DNA of 64,000 nucleotides, from assembly GCF_004125265.1 (NCBI RefSeq), contig NZ_RDTE01000003.1:7378001-7442000 (forward strand). The letters are read 5' to 3'. Source of the DNA: Streptomyces lydicus (lineage in GTDB: Bacteria > Actinomycetota > Actinomycetes > Streptomycetales > Streptomycetaceae). How positions within the stretch are numbered: the first letter of the stretch is position 1; every line of letters begins with the position of its first letter. The translations under genes were made by a program, and so were the position numbers. This document shows positions 16,672 to 25,826 of the stretch, one piece after another. Below the pieces are notes generated by a model, which worked only from the letters and a program-made list of their open reading frames with translations, searched no databases and had not been told where the DNA came from.

Positions 16672-17529
16672 GTGCGCAACACCGTCAAGATCTCCGTCGC
16701 CATAGCCGCCGCCTCCGCCGTCGCCCTCGGCGCGAGCGCCTGCAGCGCGCCCTCCGACACCACCGCCAGCACCGGCAAGGGCGACAAGAACGCCCCCCTC
16801 GTCGTTGCCGCGAGCCCCACGCCGCACGGCGCCATCCTCGACTTCGTCAAGAACAAGCTGGCGGCGAAGGCGGGCCTCAAGCTCGTCGTCAAGCCGTTCA
16901 ACGACTACAAGATCCCCAACAAGGTCACCGACGACGGCCAGGTCGACGCCAACTTCTTCCAGCACAAGCCGTTCCTCGACACCTTCAACAAGGAGAACGG
17001 CACGCACATCGTGCCCGTCCAGAACGTGCTCATCGAGCCGCTGGGCATCTACTCCAAGAAGATCGACAAGCTGTCCCAGCTCAAGTCCGGCAGCACCGTC
17101 TCGGTCCCCAACGACCCCTCCAACGAGGGCCGGGCGCTCAAGCTGCTCGCCGACAACGGGGTGATCACCCTCAAGCCCGGCGTCGGCTCCGACGCCAAGC
17201 TGACCGACGTCAAGGACGACAAGGGCATCAAGATCACTGAGCTGGAGGCCGCCCAGACCGCGCCGCGCATCGACGACGTCGACGCCGCGATCATCAACGG
17301 CAACTTCGCCATCGGCGCCCACCTCAAGCCCTCCAAGGACGCGCTGGCCCTGGAGAAGGCGAAGGGCAACCCCTACGCCAACTTCCTCGCCGTCAAGAAG
17401 GGCAACGAGAACGACCCGCGGATCAAGAAGCTGGCCAAGCTCCTGAACTCCCCCGAGGTCAAGAAGTTCATCGAGGACAAGTACACGGACGGCTCGGTCA
17501 TCCCGGCCTTCGGCCCCGCCAAGAGCTGA
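16672..17529 (+). CDS. metQ: Methionine ABC transporter, substrate-binding lipoprotein
   Basis: 285 aa. A lipoprotein signal runs to C24 (VALGASAC), so the mature protein is anchored outside the membrane. NlpA/MetQ family motifs follow: LVVAASPTPHGAILDFV, VDANFFQHKPFLDTFNKENGTHIV, GIYSKKIDKLSQLKSGSTVSVPNDPSNEGRAL (split here across the family's conserved core) and DAAIINGNFAIGA. GTG 16672 follows AAGAAAGAGG. It completes metNIQ and captures D/L-methionine for the MetN-MetI pump; a terminator follows. Confidence 0.95.
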   Translation: MRNTVKISVAIAAASAVALGASACSAPSDTTASTGKGDKNAPLVVAASPTPHGAILDFVKNKLAAKAGLKLVVKPFNDYKIPNKVTDDGQVDANFFQHKPFLDTFNKENGTHIVPVQNVLIEPLGIYSKKIDKLSQLKSGSTVSVPNDPSNEGRALKLLADNGVITLKPGVGSDAKLTDVKDDKGIKITELEAAQTAPRIDDVDAAIINGNFAIGAHLKPSKDALALEKAKGNPYANFLAVKKGNENDPRIKKLAKLLNSPEVKKFIEDKYTDGSVIPAFGPAKS

Positions 17530-17561
17530 CGCCGCCGCTGCTGTCCTGAACGTTCTCCCCG

Positions 17562-17589
17562 CCGCCCACCCCCCCTTCGGGGTGGGCGG
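17562..17589 (+). terminator. Terminator of metNIQ
   Basis: An 11-bp stem CCGCCCACCCC (17562-17572) / GGGGTGGGCGG (17579-17589) with a six-base loop lies 33 nt after metQ. Confidence 0.75.
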
Positions 17590-17666
17590 GTGTGGACGTG
17601 CGGTCGCCTCCGCGCAGGTCACCGGAAGGTGACCGTCCGCAGGCGCGCCCGCCGGGCCCCGGATCC

Positions 17667-17701
17667 GTGCACGCGCGCGGCCGGGGTCCACGCGCGTGCA
17701 C
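17667..17701. promoter_or_regulatory. Inverted repeat GTGCACGCGCG / CGCGCGTGCAC
   Basis: Perfect 11-bp arms (17667-17677 and 17691-17701) flank a 13-bp spacer, 120 bp upstream of the acetyltransferase gene. It could be an operator for a dimeric regulator or a second terminator behind metQ. No promoter elements are clear. Confidence 0.4.
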
Positions 17702-17820
17702 ACCCGCGGGCCGATGCTGCATGCTGGTGCATTCAAGACGGTCAAGACGGCCCGTGACCTCGCGGTCTCACAGCCCGCGACGTTCCGGAACACCACAGTC
17801 AACGGCGTGGGAGCAGCGGC

Positions 17821-18456
17821 ATGACATCCACCTTTCCGGACATCTCCATCAGCACGGACCGGTTGGTGCTGCGCCCGTTCGAAGAGGCCGACGTGCCCTC
17901 CCTCACCGCCATGATGAACGACGAGCTGGTCGCCGCCTGGACCGCGATACCCCAGCCGTACACCGAGGACGCCGCGCGGACCTGGACCACCGAGAACGCC
18001 CCCGCCGAACGGGCCTCGGGCCACGGCATCGACTTCGCGGTCACCGAGTTCCTCACCCAGCGCCTGGTCGGCGTGATCCAGCTGCGTCACACCGACTGGC
18101 GGATCCGCTCCAGCGAGCTCAGCTATGTCGTCGCCTCCTGGGCCCGCGGTGAGGGGTACGCCTCGGAAGCCTCGCTCGCCGTCGCCCACTGGCTCTTCCA
18201 CGACCAGAAATTCGAACGCATCGAGTTGCGCACCGCCGCCGGCAACACCGCCTCCCAGCAGGTCGCCCAGAAGATCGGCTGCATCAGCGAGGGCGTGCTG
18301 CGCAACGCCTTCATCGTCCGCAGCCGCACCGAGGACGGCGGCTGGACGGACATCCGCACCGATCTGATCGTGTGGAGCCTGCTGCCCGAGGACCTGGACG
18401 GGATCCCGGGCCGGCCGGCGGAGGAGAACGCATTTTCCTACCCCGAGTGGAACTGA
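17821..18456 (+). CDS. RimJ/RimL-type GNAT acetyltransferase
   Basis: 211 aa. The start (ISTDRLVLRPFEEADVPSL) and later SSELSYVVASWARGEGYASEASLAVAHWLF, with the R-G-E-G-Y acetyl-CoA loop near residue 114, and IELRTAAGNTASQQVAQKIGCISEGVLRN are typical of the RimJ/RimL subgroup that acetylates protein N-termini, ribosomal proteins or small amines. The specific substrate is unknown. ATG 17821 follows GGGAGCAGCGGC. The gene stands alone between the methionine transporter and the cobalamin genes. Confidence 0.88.
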   Translation: MTSTFPDISISTDRLVLRPFEEADVPSLTAMMNDELVAAWTAIPQPYTEDAARTWTTENAPAERASGHGIDFAVTEFLTQRLVGVIQLRHTDWRIRSSELSYVVASWARGEGYASEASLAVAHWLFHDQKFERIELRTAAGNTASQQVAQKIGCISEGVLRNAFIVRSRTEDGGWTDIRTDLIVWSLLPEDLDGIPGRPAEENAFSYPEWN

Positions 18457-18619
18457 CCCCACGTCCGCACTGCGGTCCGTACCTCTCGGGGTACCCTCGG
18501 CCTGCCGCGCACCTGCGCGACCAGCGCCCCAGCGGCACCTCACCGGCCTGCGGCCGCCCGCAGCCGGCCCGCCTGCCGCCCCCGCGCGCAACCACAGCAG
18601 CCCCAGGAGACTGACGAGC

Positions 18620-19840
18620 ATGGCCGACCGGGTCACGGTGATCGGATGGGACGGCTCCGCGCTGACCGCCGCCGCCCGCTCCGCCCTCGGCGCCGCCACC
18701 CTGGTGGCCGGCGCCGCGCACCACCTCGCACTGCCCGAAGTCCCGCCGAACGCCGAGCGGATCCGGCTCGGCAGTGTGACCCTGGCCGCCCGCCGCATCG
18801 CCCAGCACCGTGGCACCGCCGTCGTGCTCGCCGACGGCGACCCCGGCTTCTTCGGCGTCGTACGCACCCTGCGGGCACCCGAGCACGGCCTGGAAGTCGA
18901 AGTGGTACCGGCCGTCTCCTCCGTCGCCGCCGCCTTCGCCCGGGCCGGTATGCCCTGGGACGACGCCCAGGTCGTCGTCGCCCACAGCCGCGATCTGCGC
19001 CGCGCGGTGAACGTCTGCCGCGCCCACACCAAGGTCGCGGTGCTCACCTCGCCCGGCGCCGGGCCCGCCGAACTCGCCCTGCTGCTCGGCGGCGTCCACC
19101 GCACCTTCGTCATCTGCGAGGACCTGGGCACCGACCGGGAGCGGGTGACGGTACTCACATCGGACAAGGTCGCCGACCATGTCTGGCGTGACCCCAATGT
19201 CGTCATTGTCGTCGGGGGTTCACCCGGCGGCGCCGCGGCCCAGGGCACCGGCTGGATCGCCGGCCGCGAGGTCGGCCACCCGACGGGAGCGCGCGGCTGG
19301 GGACTTCCGGCCGGCGCCTACGGTGGCGCTCTGGGCGAGGGGGAATCCGTCCAGCTGCGCACCGCGCAACTCGCCCGCCTCGGGCCGCAGGTGGGAGACC
19401 TCGTCTGGGACATCGGCGCGGGCAGCGGAGCCGCCGCGGTGGAGGCCGGGCGCTTCGGCGCCGCCGTCATCGCGGTGGACGCCGACCCCGACGCCTGCGG
19501 AAGGGCGGCCGCCCTCGCCCGCCGCCACGGCGTCCAACTCCAGGTCGTGCACGGGCGGGCACCGCAGGTCCTGGAGGACCTGCCCGAGCCCGATGTGGTC
19601 CGGGTCGGCGGCGGGGGAGCGGAGGTCGTCACCGCCTGCGCGGCCCGCCGCCCCGAACGCATCGTCACCCACGCCGCCACCCGCGACGAGGCCGAAGTAC
19701 TGGGCCGGGCGCTGGCCGACGGCGGCTACGACGTCGAGTGCGCGCTGCTGCAGTCCGTGGACCTGGACACCTCCGTCTGGGTCGAACGCGAGCGGTCCGT
19801 GGTGTTTTTGCTCAGCGGCTATCGCGTTCCTCACCCATGA
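18620..19840 (+). CDS. cobL: Precorrin-6Y C5,15-methyltransferase (decarboxylating), CbiE-CbiT fusion
   Basis: 406 aa, the length of fused CobL proteins. The N-terminal CbiE-type tetrapyrrole methylase spans about residues 1-200 (VTVIGWDGS, VVLADGDPGFFGV, EVVPAVSSVAAAFARAGMPWDD). The C-terminal CbiT-type domain spans about 215-406 with the SAM-binding loop VWDIGAGSGAAAVEA near residue 262 and VVRVGGGG. The enzyme adds methyl groups at C5 and C15 of the corrin ring and removes the C12 acetate carboxyl in aerobic cobalamin synthesis. The neighbouring BluB-CobT and CysG-like genes support a cobalamin role. Confidence 0.93.
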   Translation: MADRVTVIGWDGSALTAAARSALGAATLVAGAAHHLALPEVPPNAERIRLGSVTLAARRIAQHRGTAVVLADGDPGFFGVVRTLRAPEHGLEVEVVPAVSSVAAAFARAGMPWDDAQVVVAHSRDLRRAVNVCRAHTKVAVLTSPGAGPAELALLLGGVHRTFVICEDLGTDRERVTVLTSDKVADHVWRDPNVVIVVGGSPGGAAAQGTGWIAGREVGHPTGARGWGLPAGAYGGALGEGESVQLRTAQLARLGPQVGDLVWDIGAGSGAAAVEAGRFGAAVIAVDADPDACGRAAALARRHGVQLQVVHGRAPQVLEDLPEPDVVRVGGGGAEVVTACAARRPERIVTHAATRDEAEVLGRALADGGYDVECALLQSVDLDTSVWVERERSVVFLLSGYRVPHP

Positions 19841-20059
19841 CCAGCACGGCAACCCGCGCGGGGTAGGCTGGCGGATCGTTGCGCCGCCGTTCCGCATTCG
19901 GCTTCGTACACCAATATCCGGAAAATGCCGTGGTTTTGGCCGAATATGAAGCTCTGGAGAGCGGACGTGCCGCGAGGCGTGCTCGCTCGTTCTAGCTATC
20001 GGGGCGTCGGCGCGCCCCGGTCGAGCGCGTCGCACGAGCGGTTGGAAGGAGCACTACCA

Positions 20060-20080
20060 ATGGGCGAGGGGTACGCATGA
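20060..20080 (+). CDS. Six-codon upstream ORF overlapping the BluB-CobT start
   Basis: The strongest ribosome binding site in this region, GGAAGGAG (20044-20051), lies 8 nt before an ATG at 20060 that encodes only MGEGYA before a TGA. That TGA overlaps the ATG of the large downstream gene (ATGA at 20077-20080). The layout would allow termination-reinitiation coupling, or the mini-ORF may be chance. Expression is inferred from position only. Confidence 0.35.
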   Translation: MGEGYA

Positions 20081-23000
20081 CCGACACCGGCCAGGTCCCG
20101 GGCGAGGGGCAGCCGGAGAACGCAGGCGGACATCCCGGGCAGCCGCAGCCGGCGGCCGCTCCCTCCCCTGCCGACGCCGGACCGACGGAGCTGCCGGGCA
20201 TGGCGCCCCCTCCCGGCACCTACCCCTACGTCGACCAGGCCGACGGCGTCGCCGAGGACGACGATCTGCTGCTGATGCCGGGTGCCCAGGGCGCCTGGAG
20301 CGAGCAGCCGGCGGCCCAGCCGCTCCCGCAGCCGCAGGAGACCCACCAGGGTCCGCAGGGCACGCCGTACGACCCGGCCGCCCAGGGGGCCACCGGTTTC
20401 GAGCCGATGCCCGCCCCGGCCGGTGACCACGAGAGCGGCGGCCGGGATTCCGGTTCGGTCGACCTCGGCGCCGTCCGTATCCCGCAGCCCGCGGCACCGC
20501 AGCAGTCCCGTGCCGCGGCGCCCGCCACGCCCCCGCGCCGTCCGCTGCACATGGGCCCGCCCGTTCCCGACGCGACCGGCGGAGTGGTCCGTTCGCTCGC
20601 CGACCGCGGACCGGCCGACGCGCCCGCGCAGCCCGCCGCCCGGCACGCCGGACCGCCCACCGGCGGACCCGAATACTTCGACGCTCCGGCCGGGGCACCC
20701 GAGACCGCGATGGGCGAAGTGCCGTCGCCCCAGACGGGTCTGCCGTACGCCGAGCAGCCCTTGGGAGAGGCGGCTGCACCGGAGCCGGGCCTTGCGGCGG
20801 CGTCCTACGCCGGACAGCCGTACGGCGAGCAGCCCTACGGTGAACAGTCCTACGGCGGGCAGGCCTACGGTGGGCAGCTGTCCGCCGAGCAGACCTATGG
20901 GGCCGCGGGCCAGGGCCCGTTGCCCGGCCCGCAGCTCGGCGAGATCCCGTCGCAGGCGCCGTCCTGGAACGAGGCCGCGGCCCAGGCCGCGGCGTCGGTC
21001 CCCCTTGCAGAAACGGTCGCCCCCGAGGCATCCGTCGCCCCCGAGGCACTCGTCGCACCCGTCGCCGAGCCCGCGCCTGCCGTCCCGCAGGACACGGCGC
21101 CCGGCGGACAGCCGCAGCCGATGCCGCTGCCGGCCGAGGACACAGCCACGCCTGCTGACGGCGCGGCCGTCGCTGAGGACGCCGTCGAAGCTGCCGAAGC
21201 CGCCGATGTGGTGGATGTGGTGCAGGAGGCGCCGGAGGCGCTGGACGTGCAGGCCGGGGCCGAGACGGCGGCGCAGGCGCAACCGCAGGAGGCGGCTGCG
21301 GAGGCGCTGCCGGATGCGGCCGTGACCGGTGAGGACGGAACGGCCGCGCCGGGTGCCCCCGCGCCGGAGGCCGCCGTACCGAACGTGCCCGCAGCGGATC
21401 TGCCCGCACCGGATCCGTCCGCACCGGACGAAGCCGCCGCGGCCGCCCAGCAGCCCGGGACGGCCGCCGCCGAGGACGTGCAGCAGCCCGCGGACCAGGA
21501 CAGCCCCGCCGAGGCGGAAGCCGGAACCGGAGCCGAGCCCGAGCTGCCGGCGCAGCCCGTCGGGGCCCCGGACCTTGTTGCCGACGAAGCCGTCGCCCAG
21601 GCCGGAGAGCCCGTCGCCGCACAGCCGTTGGCCGATGTCACCGCCGACCCGGCTCCGGCACCGCAGGACGAGCAGAGCGCCGACCAGGAGCAGCCCGCCG
21701 GCGGGCCCGGGGAGGCTCCTGCGGAGGCGGTGGACGCCGCCCCCGCAGAGGCTGCCCCCGCAGAAGCCGTCCCCGCCGACGCCTCCGGTACCGACGCCCC
21801 CGACGTCCCCGTTGCCGAGTCCGCCACCGCGAGCGACGCGCCCCTGGAACAGACGGTCATAGAGCCGCCCGAGGCGCAGGAACCGGCCGCCGGAGAGCCG
21901 CAGTCCGGTGCCCCCGTGGACGACGCCGCCGGGCAGCAGACCGCGGAGGCGCCCGCACCTCAGGACGCACCGCAGGACGCACCGCAGGCCGCGCCACAGG
22001 ACGCGGACACCACCGTCGAGGAGCAGCCCGAAGCGGCCGGTCCCGATGCCCCCGACCGTCCCGGCGAGCCGGACGCCTCGGCAGCCGAAGCGACCCCCGA
22101 CACCGGCCCCGCCACCGACGGGCCGACCGACGAGCCGGCCGAAACCACCGGGGCCGCAGATACTGCCGGTCCCGACGAGGCTGCCGGGACCGACGAGCCC
22201 GCCGGGACCGCAGACACTGCCGAGCCCGCCGGGACCGACGAAACCGCCCCGACCGCAGAGACCTTCGAGCCCGCGGACGCCGACGGACCCCAGGTCCCCG
22301 GCGACCCCTCCGACGCCCCCCTCCTCACCGTCCACATCCCGGCCCAGGCCTCCGGCGAGCCGTCCACCACGGACACCCCGGCGCCGGCCCCGGCTCCGCA
22401 GGCCAAGGCCGAAGAGCCCCCGGCGGCCGGATCCGCGCCGGACAGCACCCCCGCTGCCGACGCCCCCGCCGACGAGACGCCCCAGCAGCAGGACGACGAG
22501 ATGCCCCAGCAGCAGGACGCCGCCGAACTCGTCCAGCTCGGCGACGACCTGCCGCACACCGCGGCTGAGCAGTCCGCCGAGGCGCCCGACGGCTCCGTCG
22601 CCGAGTCCACCGAGGCACCCGACGCGGCCGGTCTGCCGTCCCCGGCCGCCGGGTACGACGACGACGAGCGCGCCGCCGTGCACCGTGTGATGCGCGAACG
22701 CCGCGACATCCGCAACGGCTTCCGCGGCGACCCGATCCCCAACGAGGTGCTGCTGCGCGTCCTGGAGGCGGCCCACACCGCCCCCAGCGTCGGCCACTCC
22801 CAGCCCTGGGACTTCGTCGTCATCCGCTCGGACGAGACCCGCGAGAAGATGCACCGGCTCGCGGCGGCGCAGCGCGAGGCCTACGCCAAGTCGCTGCCCA
22901 AGGCGCGCGCCAAGCAGTTCCGCGAGCTGAAGATCGAGGCCATCCTCGAAACGCCGGTGAACATCGTCGTCACCGCCGACTCCACCCGCGGCGGCCGGCA

Positions 23001-24372
23001 CACCCTCGGCCGGCACACCCAGCCGCAGATGGCCCCGTACTCCTCCGCGCTCGCCGTCGAGAACCTCTGGCTCGCCGCCCGCGCCGAGGGCCTGGGCGTC
23101 GGCTGGGTGAGCTTCTTCGACGAGCGCGAGATGGTCCGCGAACTGGGCCTGCCCGAGCACCTCGAAGTCGTCGCCTACCTGTGCATCGGCTACGTCGACG
23201 AGTTCCCGCAGGAGCCCGAGCTGCTGCAGGCCGGCTGGTCCAAGCGGCGCCCGCTGTCCTGGGTCGTCCACGAGGAGACCTACGGCCGCCGCGCGCTGCC
23301 CGGCGAGAGCCCGCACGACCTCCTCCAGGAGACCCTGCAGGGCATCCGCCCGCTGGACGCCAAGGCGCTCGGCGAGGCCTGGGAGCGGCAGAAGCGGATG
23401 ACCAAGCCCGCCGGGGCGCTGGGCATGCTGGAGATCATCTCCGCGCAGCTGTCCGGACTCTCCCGCAAGTGCCCGCCGCCCATCCCGGAGCCCGCCGCCG
23501 TAGCGATCTTCGCCGGTGACCACGGCGTGCACGCCCAGGGCGTGACCCCCTGGCCCCAGGAGGTCACCGGCCAGATGGTCGCCAACTTCCTGGGCGGCGG
23601 CGCGGTCTGCAACGCCTTCGCCAACCAGGTCGGCGCCGAGGTCTGTGTCGTGGACGTCGGTGTCGCGAGCGACCTGCCCGCCACCCCGGGCCTGCTGCCC
23701 CGCAAGGTCCGCGCCGGCACCGACGACTTCACGGCCGGCCCGGCGATGAGCCAGGAGGACGTGCTCAAGGCGATCGAGGTCGGTATCGACACCGCCCGTG
23801 ACCTGGTCGCGGCCGGCAACAAGGCGCTGCTCACGGGCGAGATGGGCATCGCCAACACCACCACCTCCGCCGCGCTGATCTCCGTCTACACCGGCGTCGA
23901 CCCGGTCGAGGTCACCGGCCGCGGCACCGGCATCAACGACGAGACGCACGCCCGCAAGGTCGATGTCGTCCGCCGCGCCCTGGAGCTCCACCAGCCCGAC
24001 CCGGCCGACCCCATCGGTGTCCTCGCCGCGGTCGGCGGCCTGGAGCACGCCGCCCTCGTCGGACTGATCCTTGGCGGCGCCTCGCTGCGTACGCCGGTGA
24101 TCCTCGACGGGGTCAGCGCCGGCGCCGCCGCCCTGGTGGCCCGTGCCATCGCCCCCGAGGCGCTGGCGGCCTGCATCGCCGGACACCGCAGCGCCGAGCC
24201 GGGCCATGTCGCGGCCCTGAACAAGCTGGGTCTGCGCCCGCTGGTCGACCTCGATCTGCGCCTCGGCGAGGGCACCGGCGCCCTGCTCGCGCTGCCCGTG
24301 GTGCAGAGCGCCGCCCGCGCCATGCACGAGGTCGCCACCTTCGACTCCGCCGGAGTCACCGAGAAGAGCTGA
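20077..24372 (+). CDS. cobT: BluB-CobT fusion with a long low-complexity N-terminus (DMB synthase / nicotinate-nucleotide:DMB phosphoribosyltransferase)
   Basis: 1431 aa in three parts. Residues 1 to about 857 are Ala/Pro/Glu/Asp/Thr-rich and probably disordered, with a more conserved-looking acidic start (EDDDLLLMPGAQGAWSE, about 52-68) and a Tyr/Gly/Gln repeat near 245-275 (YGEQPYGEQSYGGQ). Residues 858-1070 are a BluB nitroreductase-fold domain (HRVMRERRDIRNGF, SVGHSQPWDFVV, GLGVGWVSFFD), which makes 5,6-dimethylbenzimidazole from FMN. Residues 1093-1431 are CobT, with FAGDHGVHAQGVT, GEMGIANTTTSAAL and the catalytic Glu in LGEGTGA (E1398). Together they make and activate the lower ligand of cobalamin. 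The ATG at 20077 has GAGGGG upstream. High-GC3 coding extends through the whole N-terminal part, so it is not an untranslated leader. Confidence 0.9.
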   Translation: MTDTGQVPGEGQPENAGGHPGQPQPAAAPSPADAGPTELPGMAPPPGTYPYVDQADGVAEDDDLLLMPGAQGAWSEQPAAQPLPQPQETHQGPQGTPYDPAAQGATGFEPMPAPAGDHESGGRDSGSVDLGAVRIPQPAAPQQSRAAAPATPPRRPLHMGPPVPDATGGVVRSLADRGPADAPAQPAARHAGPPTGGPEYFDAPAGAPETAMGEVPSPQTGLPYAEQPLGEAAAPEPGLAAASYAGQPYGEQPYGEQSYGGQAYGGQLSAEQTYGAAGQGPLPGPQLGEIPSQAPSWNEAAAQAAASVPLAETVAPEASVAPEALVAPVAEPAPAVPQDTAPGGQPQPMPLPAEDTATPADGAAVAEDAVEAAEAADVVDVVQEAPEALDVQAGAETAAQAQPQEAAAEALPDAAVTGEDGTAAPGAPAPEAAVPNVPAADLPAPDPSAPDEAAAAAQQPGTAAAEDVQQPADQDSPAEAEAGTGAEPELPAQPVGAPDLVADEAVAQAGEPVAAQPLADVTADPAPAPQDEQSADQEQPAGGPGEAPAEAVDAAPAEAAPAEAVPADASGTDAPDVPVAESATASDAPLEQTVIEPPEAQEPAAGEPQSGAPVDDAAGQQTAEAPAPQDAPQDAPQAAPQDADTTVEEQPEAAGPDAPDRPGEPDASAAEATPDTGPATDGPTDEPAETTGAADTAGPDEAAGTDEPAGTADTAEPAGTDETAPTAETFEPADADGPQVPGDPSDAPLLTVHIPAQASGEPSTTDTPAPAPAPQAKAEEPPAAGSAPDSTPAADAPADETPQQQDDEMPQQQDAAELVQLGDDLPHTAAEQSAEAPDGSVAESTEAPDAAGLPSPAAGYDDDERAAVHRVMRERRDIRNGFRGDPIPNEVLLRVLEAAHTAPSVGHSQPWDFVVIRSDETREKMHRLAAAQREAYAKSLPKARAKQFRELKIEAILETPVNIVVTADSTRGGRHTLGRHTQPQMAPYSSALAVENLWLAARAEGLGVGWVSFFDEREMVRELGLPEHLEVVAYLCIGYVDEFPQEPELLQAGWSKRRPLSWVVHEETYGRRALPGESPHDLLQETLQGIRPLDAKALGEAWERQKRMTKPAGALGMLEIISAQLSGLSRKCPPPIPEPAAVAIFAGDHGVHAQGVTPWPQEVTGQMVANFLGGGAVCNAFANQVGAEVCVVDVGVASDLPATPGLLPRKVRAGTDDFTAGPAMSQEDVLKAIEVGIDTARDLVAAGNKALLTGEMGIANTTTSAALISVYTGVDPVEVTGRGTGINDETHARKVDVVRRALELHQPDPADPIGVLAAVGGLEHAALVGLILGGASLRTPVILDGVSAGAAALVARAIAPEALAACIAGHRSAEPGHVAALNKLGLRPLVDLDLRLGEGTGALLALPVVQSAARAMHEVATFDSAGVTEKS

Positions 24373-24535
24373 GCGGGGCAGCCACCGTCCCCGCATGACC
24401 CCCGGCCCGCAGCCCCATAGGCTGTGGGCCGGGGCCGTACCGCCCCGGGGCGTCCCCCGCACCAGCCGCTCCAGAGCCGCAGCGGCTGCGCCGGCCGCCG
24501 AACCCCGCAGCATCCGCACAAGGAGCCCTACCGCC

Positions 24536-25774
24536 ATGGCCGATCACGCCGCCGAACACGCCGCCTACCCCGTCGGACTGCGGCTGTCCGGCCGCCGGGT
24601 GGTCGTCCTGGGCGCCGGACAGGTCGCCCAGCGCCGGCTCCCTTCCCTGGTCGCCGCGGGTGCCGACGTGCTGCTGATCTCCCCGTCCGCGACCCCCTCC
24701 GTCGAGGCGATGGCCGACGCCGGCGAGATCCGCTGGGAGCGCCGCCGCTACCAGGGCGGCGACCTCGACGGCGCCTGGTACGCCCTGATCTCCACCGACG
24801 ACCCGGAGGCCAACGCGGCCGCGTCCCAGGAGGCCGAGGACCGCCGGGTGTGGTGCGTACGCTCCGACGACGCCGAGGCGGCCACCGCCTGGACCCCGGC
24901 CACCGGCCGCAGTGAGGGCGTCACCGTCGCCGTGCTCACCGGCCGCGACCCGCGCCGCTCCGCCGCCGTACGCGACGCGATCGTCGAGGGTCTGCGCGAC
25001 GGCAGCATCGCCGCCCCGCACCACCGCCGCCCGCACACCCCGGGCGTGGCGCTGGTCGGCGGCGGCCCCGGCGACCCCGACCTGATCACCGTCCGCGGCC
25101 GCCGGCTGCTCGCCGAGGCCGACGTCGTGATCGCCGACCGGCTCGGCCCCCGCGATCTGCTCGCCGAACTCCCGCCGCACGTCGAGGTCATCGACGCGGC
25201 GAAGATCCCCTACGGCCGGTTCATGGCCCAGGAGGCCATCAACAACGCGCTGATCGAGCACGCCAAGGCCGGCAAGGCCGTGGTCCGGCTCAAGGGCGGC
25301 GACCCGTTCGTCTTCGGCCGCGGCATGGAGGAGGCCCAGGCGCTCGCCGAGGCCGGTATCCCCTGCACCGTCGTCCCCGGGATCTCCAGCACCATCTCGG
25401 TGCCCGGCGCCGCCGGCATCCCGGTCACCCACCGCGGGGTCGCCCATGAATTCACCGTGGTCAGCGGCCATGTGGCCCCCGACGACGAGCGCTCGCTCGT
25501 GGACTGGCCCTCGCTCGCCAAGCTGCGCGGCACCCTCGTGGTCCTGATGGGCGTGGAGAACAGCGGCGCCATCGCCGCCAAGCTCATCGAGCACGGCCGG
25601 CCCGCCGACACCCCGGCCGCCGTCATCCAGGAAGGCACCACCGCCGCCCAGCGCCGGGTCGACGCCACGCTCGCCACGCTCGGCGACACCGTACGGGCCG
25701 AGGGCGTCCGTCCTCCGGCGGTCATCGTCGTCGGCGACGTCGTCACCGTCGCCCCCGCACCTGCCCCCAGGTAG
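24536..25774 (+). CDS. cobA: CysG/CobA-type uroporphyrinogen-III C-methyltransferase with N-terminal precorrin-2 dehydrogenase domain
   Basis: 412 aa from ATG 24536 (AAGGAG 10 nt upstream). The N-terminal SirC-like domain has the Rossmann loop VVVLGAGQVAQRR near residue 22. The C-terminal SUMT domain begins near 171 with VALVGGGPGDPDLITVRG, then VIADRL, RLKGGDPFVFGRG and VVPGISSTISVPGAAGIPVTHRG, all tetrapyrrole methylase hallmarks. It methylates uroporphyrinogen III twice to precorrin-2, the branch point to cobalamin and siroheme; the N-terminal domain may oxidise precorrin-2 to sirohydrochlorin. It lacks the middle dimerisation segment in full CysG length, so a bifunctional rather than trifunctional role is likely. 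Also called cysG. Confidence 0.93.
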   Translation: MADHAAEHAAYPVGLRLSGRRVVVLGAGQVAQRRLPSLVAAGADVLLISPSATPSVEAMADAGEIRWERRRYQGGDLDGAWYALISTDDPEANAAASQEAEDRRVWCVRSDDAEAATAWTPATGRSEGVTVAVLTGRDPRRSAAVRDAIVEGLRDGSIAAPHHRRPHTPGVALVGGGPGDPDLITVRGRRLLAEADVVIADRLGPRDLLAELPPHVEVIDAAKIPYGRFMAQEAINNALIEHAKAGKAVVRLKGGDPFVFGRGMEEAQALAEAGIPCTVVPGISSTISVPGAAGIPVTHRGVAHEFTVVSGHVAPDDERSLVDWPSLAKLRGTLVVLMGVENSGAIAAKLIEHGRPADTPAAVIQEGTTAAQRRVDATLATLGDTVRAEGVRPPAVIVVGDVVTVAPAPAPR

Positions 25775-25826
25775 CCGATCCCGACGCGGCATTGGCACCC
25801 CGACACCGACAAGGCACTCTCTTCCC

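Noticed and set aside
15610..19248. 1212-codon minus-strand frame across metN-cobL
   Set aside because: It crosses several well-supported plus-strand genes and encodes no recognisable domain.
19996..24537. 1513-codon open frame on the minus strand opposite the BluB-CobT gene
   Set aside because: Its composition is Gly/Arg/Leu low-complexity with no motif, as expected opposite a high-GC3 gene. The plus strand carries clear BluB and CobT domains.
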